Shown in pieces: positions 62,692 through 64,000 of a DNA stretch of 64,000 nt (positions are counted from its first letter, which is position 1; the number at the start of each line of letters is the position of its first letter). The position numbers and the translations under genes were made by a program. Under the pieces are notes generated by a model. That model did not search any database and had not been told where the DNA came from. It saw only the letters and a program-made list of their open reading frames with translations. The DNA lies in NCBI GenBank assembly GCA_017448245.1, contig JAFSLV010000038.1, positions 1 to 64,000 of the forward strand, in the 5' to 3' direction. This DNA comes from Lachnospiraceae bacterium. GTDB taxonomy: Bacteria; Bacillota; Clostridia; Lachnospirales; Lachnospiraceae.

Positions 62692-62720
62692 AGTATACCA
62701 CAAGTCACAACGTACGGTAA
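62692..62720 (-). promoter_or_regulatory. Promoter of the CobW gene pair
   Basis: Minus strand: TGG-TATACT extended -10 (hexamer 62692-62697), 17-bp spacer, weak -35 TTACCG (62715-62720). About 35 nt before the ATG. Confidence 0.6.
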
Positions 62721-62746
62721 GCCGTTCTCAATCGAGCTTTACCGTA
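62713..62746. repeat. 8-bp inverted repeat overlapping the CobW promoter
   Basis: TACGGTAA (62713-62720) and TTACCGTA (62739-62746), perfect arms 18 nt apart. The proximal arm covers the -35 position of the CobW promoter; the distal arm lies in the end of the upstream gene. Could be a regulator site or a hairpin; no T-run follows. Confidence 0.4.
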
Positions 62747-64000
62747 TAAGAAACGACCTCTCCCCTGCTTTTGCCGCAGCTGCACAGATAGCCGGCATCT
62801 TCGGTACGTCCGCAGCCGATCACGCTCTTATTTTCCGTCCGGTACTGTACGGAGGTCGAGCCCGCCGTATGCTCCGGTAAGGAAGAGGAACCGGGCCCCG
62901 TGTAACTGCCGCCGAGACCCACACCGCAGGTCGAACAGCTCCCCGACCAGTACTGTTTGCCGGATGCGTCGGGGCCGTAAGGACCGCTCCAGACCATCGT
63001 CCCGCGGCAGACATTGACCGGCACCCTCACGCTTTCCGTGCGGTAGCACGATGCGTCATGACGATGCCCCGTTTCCAGCGTAAAACAGCCGCCCTGCACG
63101 GGGGATACATAATCATCCGCGGGGCCGTCCGCGGTCGGTGCCATGTCGTTACTCATCACCGTCTCCGAAACAGACGCCGTGCTGTGTACGTGATGCGCGA
63201 CCTCCAGTGTCCCTGCGGTGCCCGTTACGGCATCGACTTCCACGGTAAAGGCCCCGTAGTAGCCTTCGGCAAAGGTATAGGTCGTCTGTCCCGCGGGGAT
63301 CCAGACCACCGGGCCGATCGCACTGTGATCGGGCATCGTGCCCGCAGACAGCGTGCCCTCCGCCGTCAGATAGGTCCTTCCGGAAAGCACATGGGCACTG
63401 CCCGCATCCCCTTCGGGGAGCGACACGGGTCCCGCTTCCTGCGTATTCTGCACGGCTTCCCGCGGTACGGACGCAGACTGCAGCGCTTCGAGACGCTCCA
63501 TTCTCGTCAGCAGAAGGTCGAGCTTGGCATTGGCCGTATCGACGCCCTGCTGCAGCGCATAGAGATCGATGTTTTCCGCAATCTGTGCCGCAAGCAGGTT
63601 GAGGTCGGGCACTTCCGTCGTCCGTTCGTGATCGAGCGTCTCCAGATAAGCCGCCAGCATGCTCAGGTCGGTATTCTCTCTTTCCCTCAGAGCCTCGGTC
63701 AGCGTCGTGATGTCCGTATTGACCTGTTCATAATTGGTACTGATCCATTGCATCGTGACGGAGATATCCTCCATCTGGCGCATGATTTCCGTCATGGACA
63801 AGACGTCTCCTTCCGAAAGCAGCATCATCACCGCGTCGATCTTGTCATACGCATTGGTGATCTCCGTCCGCAGTGCGCTGAGCAGGGTCTGCGTATCGTT
63901 CCATGCGCGCACGACATCGGCCGCCGCATCGTCCCTTGATTCCACGAAACTGCCGATACTCGTCACCGCGCCGGAGGAGATATCGATCTTTTCATGCAGT
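62728..64000 (-). CDS. Cysteine-rich coiled-coil surface/appendage-like protein, partial
   Basis: At least 412 aa; the frame stays open to the window edge, so the N-terminus is missing. The first 170 visible residues are helical and coiled-coil-like (DLNLLAAQIAENIDLYALQQ). A middle module, GTLSAGTMPDHSAIGPVVWI then YTFAEGYYGAFTVEV, resembles repeats in Firmicutes tail-fibre-like proteins. The C-terminus has paired Cys motifs: TGHRHDASCYRTE, GSCSTCGVG, VIGCGRTED and YLCSCGKSRGEVVSYT, a pattern common in large Lachnospiraceae surface proteins. Function is not known. No signal peptide can be assessed. Confidence 0.6.
   Translation of the reverse strand, partial: LHEKIDISSGAVTSIGSFVESRDDAAADVVRAWNDTQTLLSALRTEITNAYDKIDAVMMLLSEGDVLSMTEIMRQMEDISVTMQWISTNYEQVNTDITTLTEALRERENTDLSMLAAYLETLDHERTTEVPDLNLLAAQIAENIDLYALQQGVDTANAKLDLLLTRMERLEALQSASVPREAVQNTQEAGPVSLPEGDAGSAHVLSGRTYLTAEGTLSAGTMPDHSAIGPVVWIPAGQTTYTFAEGYYGAFTVEVDAVTGTAGTLEVAHHVHSTASVSETVMSNDMAPTADGPADDYVSPVQGGCFTLETGHRHDASCYRTESVRVPVNVCRGTMVWSGPYGPDASGKQYWSGSCSTCGVGLGGSYTGPGSSSLPEHTAGSTSVQYRTENKSVIGCGRTEDAGYLCSCGKSRGEVVSYTVKLD

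Overview
The window reads as a chromosomal segment of a Gram-positive anaerobe of the class Clostridia, most likely a member of or near the Lachnospiraceae. That placement is inferred from gene content: a glgC-glgD pair, an NfnAB/SudAB-type electron-transfer pair, phosphate butyryltransferase, a potassium-type membrane pyrophosphatase, the rpmE-DUF1385-prmC-prfA cluster, OmpR-type regulators, and strong Shine-Dalgarno sites with clear A/T-rich promoters in an otherwise GC-rich sequence. No rRNA, tRNA, CRISPR array, integrase, transposase gene or clear prophage boundary was found. Coding density is very high and almost every gene is a recognisable family member.

Layout. 0.1-6.6 kb, minus: one tightly overlapping operon hflK-hflC-(GlgX-like)-pepT-miaB. 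6.6-9.3 kb: a short UvrD-type helicase (minus), diverging from mscS (plus). 9.3-13.3 kb: gltX (minus), diverging from glgCD (plus) across an A/T-rich intergenic region with good promoters on both strands and a perfect 18-bp palindrome. 13.3-18.7 kb, minus: rnhA, a GH13 amylase, dut, and a two-gene GldA/GldG-like ABC exporter. 18.8-22.7 kb, minus: larE-larB-larC (nickel-pincer cofactor synthesis) and an SMP-30-type lactonase. 22.8-25.1 kb, plus: nfnB-nfnA with a perfect terminator. 25.1-30.0 kb, minus: a c-di-GMP block (EAL-like/HDOD protein and two GGDEF membrane proteins). 30.1-34.9 kb, plus: hppA, ptb, a sodium/solute symporter. 34.9-36.5 kb, minus: tetR-CPBP protease with a consensus promoter and a palindromic operator. 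36.5-42.3 kb, minus: comEA, a two-component system and comEC, followed by a decayed lipoprotein gene and tandem hairpins. 42.3-50.2 kb: arginine biosynthesis, argC-GNAT-argJBD plus a solute-binding protein on minus and argG on plus; argC and argG diverge from one shared -35 hexamer. 50.2-60.0 kb, minus: degV with a small unknown gene, prfA-prmC-DUF1385-rpmE, pilT, an HD-GYP-like protein, hemW, lepA. 60.06 kb, plus: rpsT. 60.3-64 kb, minus: a CobW/YcgQ fusion, a His-rich CobW GTPase, and a cysteine-rich coiled-coil protein running off the window edge.

Themes. Metal handling appears twice (lar genes, CobW pair), both with long histidine-rich tracts. Glycogen/alpha-glucan metabolism appears in three separate places, one of them a GH13 protein that has lost its catalytic signature. 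Surface motility and DNA uptake are represented by pilT, comEA and comEC together with c-di-GMP proteins. The least expected signals are regulatory: several genes (mscS, rnhA, larE, a GGDEF gene, an 89-aa gene) have a good -10 box placed 6-8 nt before the start codon and no Shine-Dalgarno site, which suggests leaderless transcripts; extended -10 promoters recur; and the arginine promoters overlap back to back. I did not find a clearly novel defence or mobile system.
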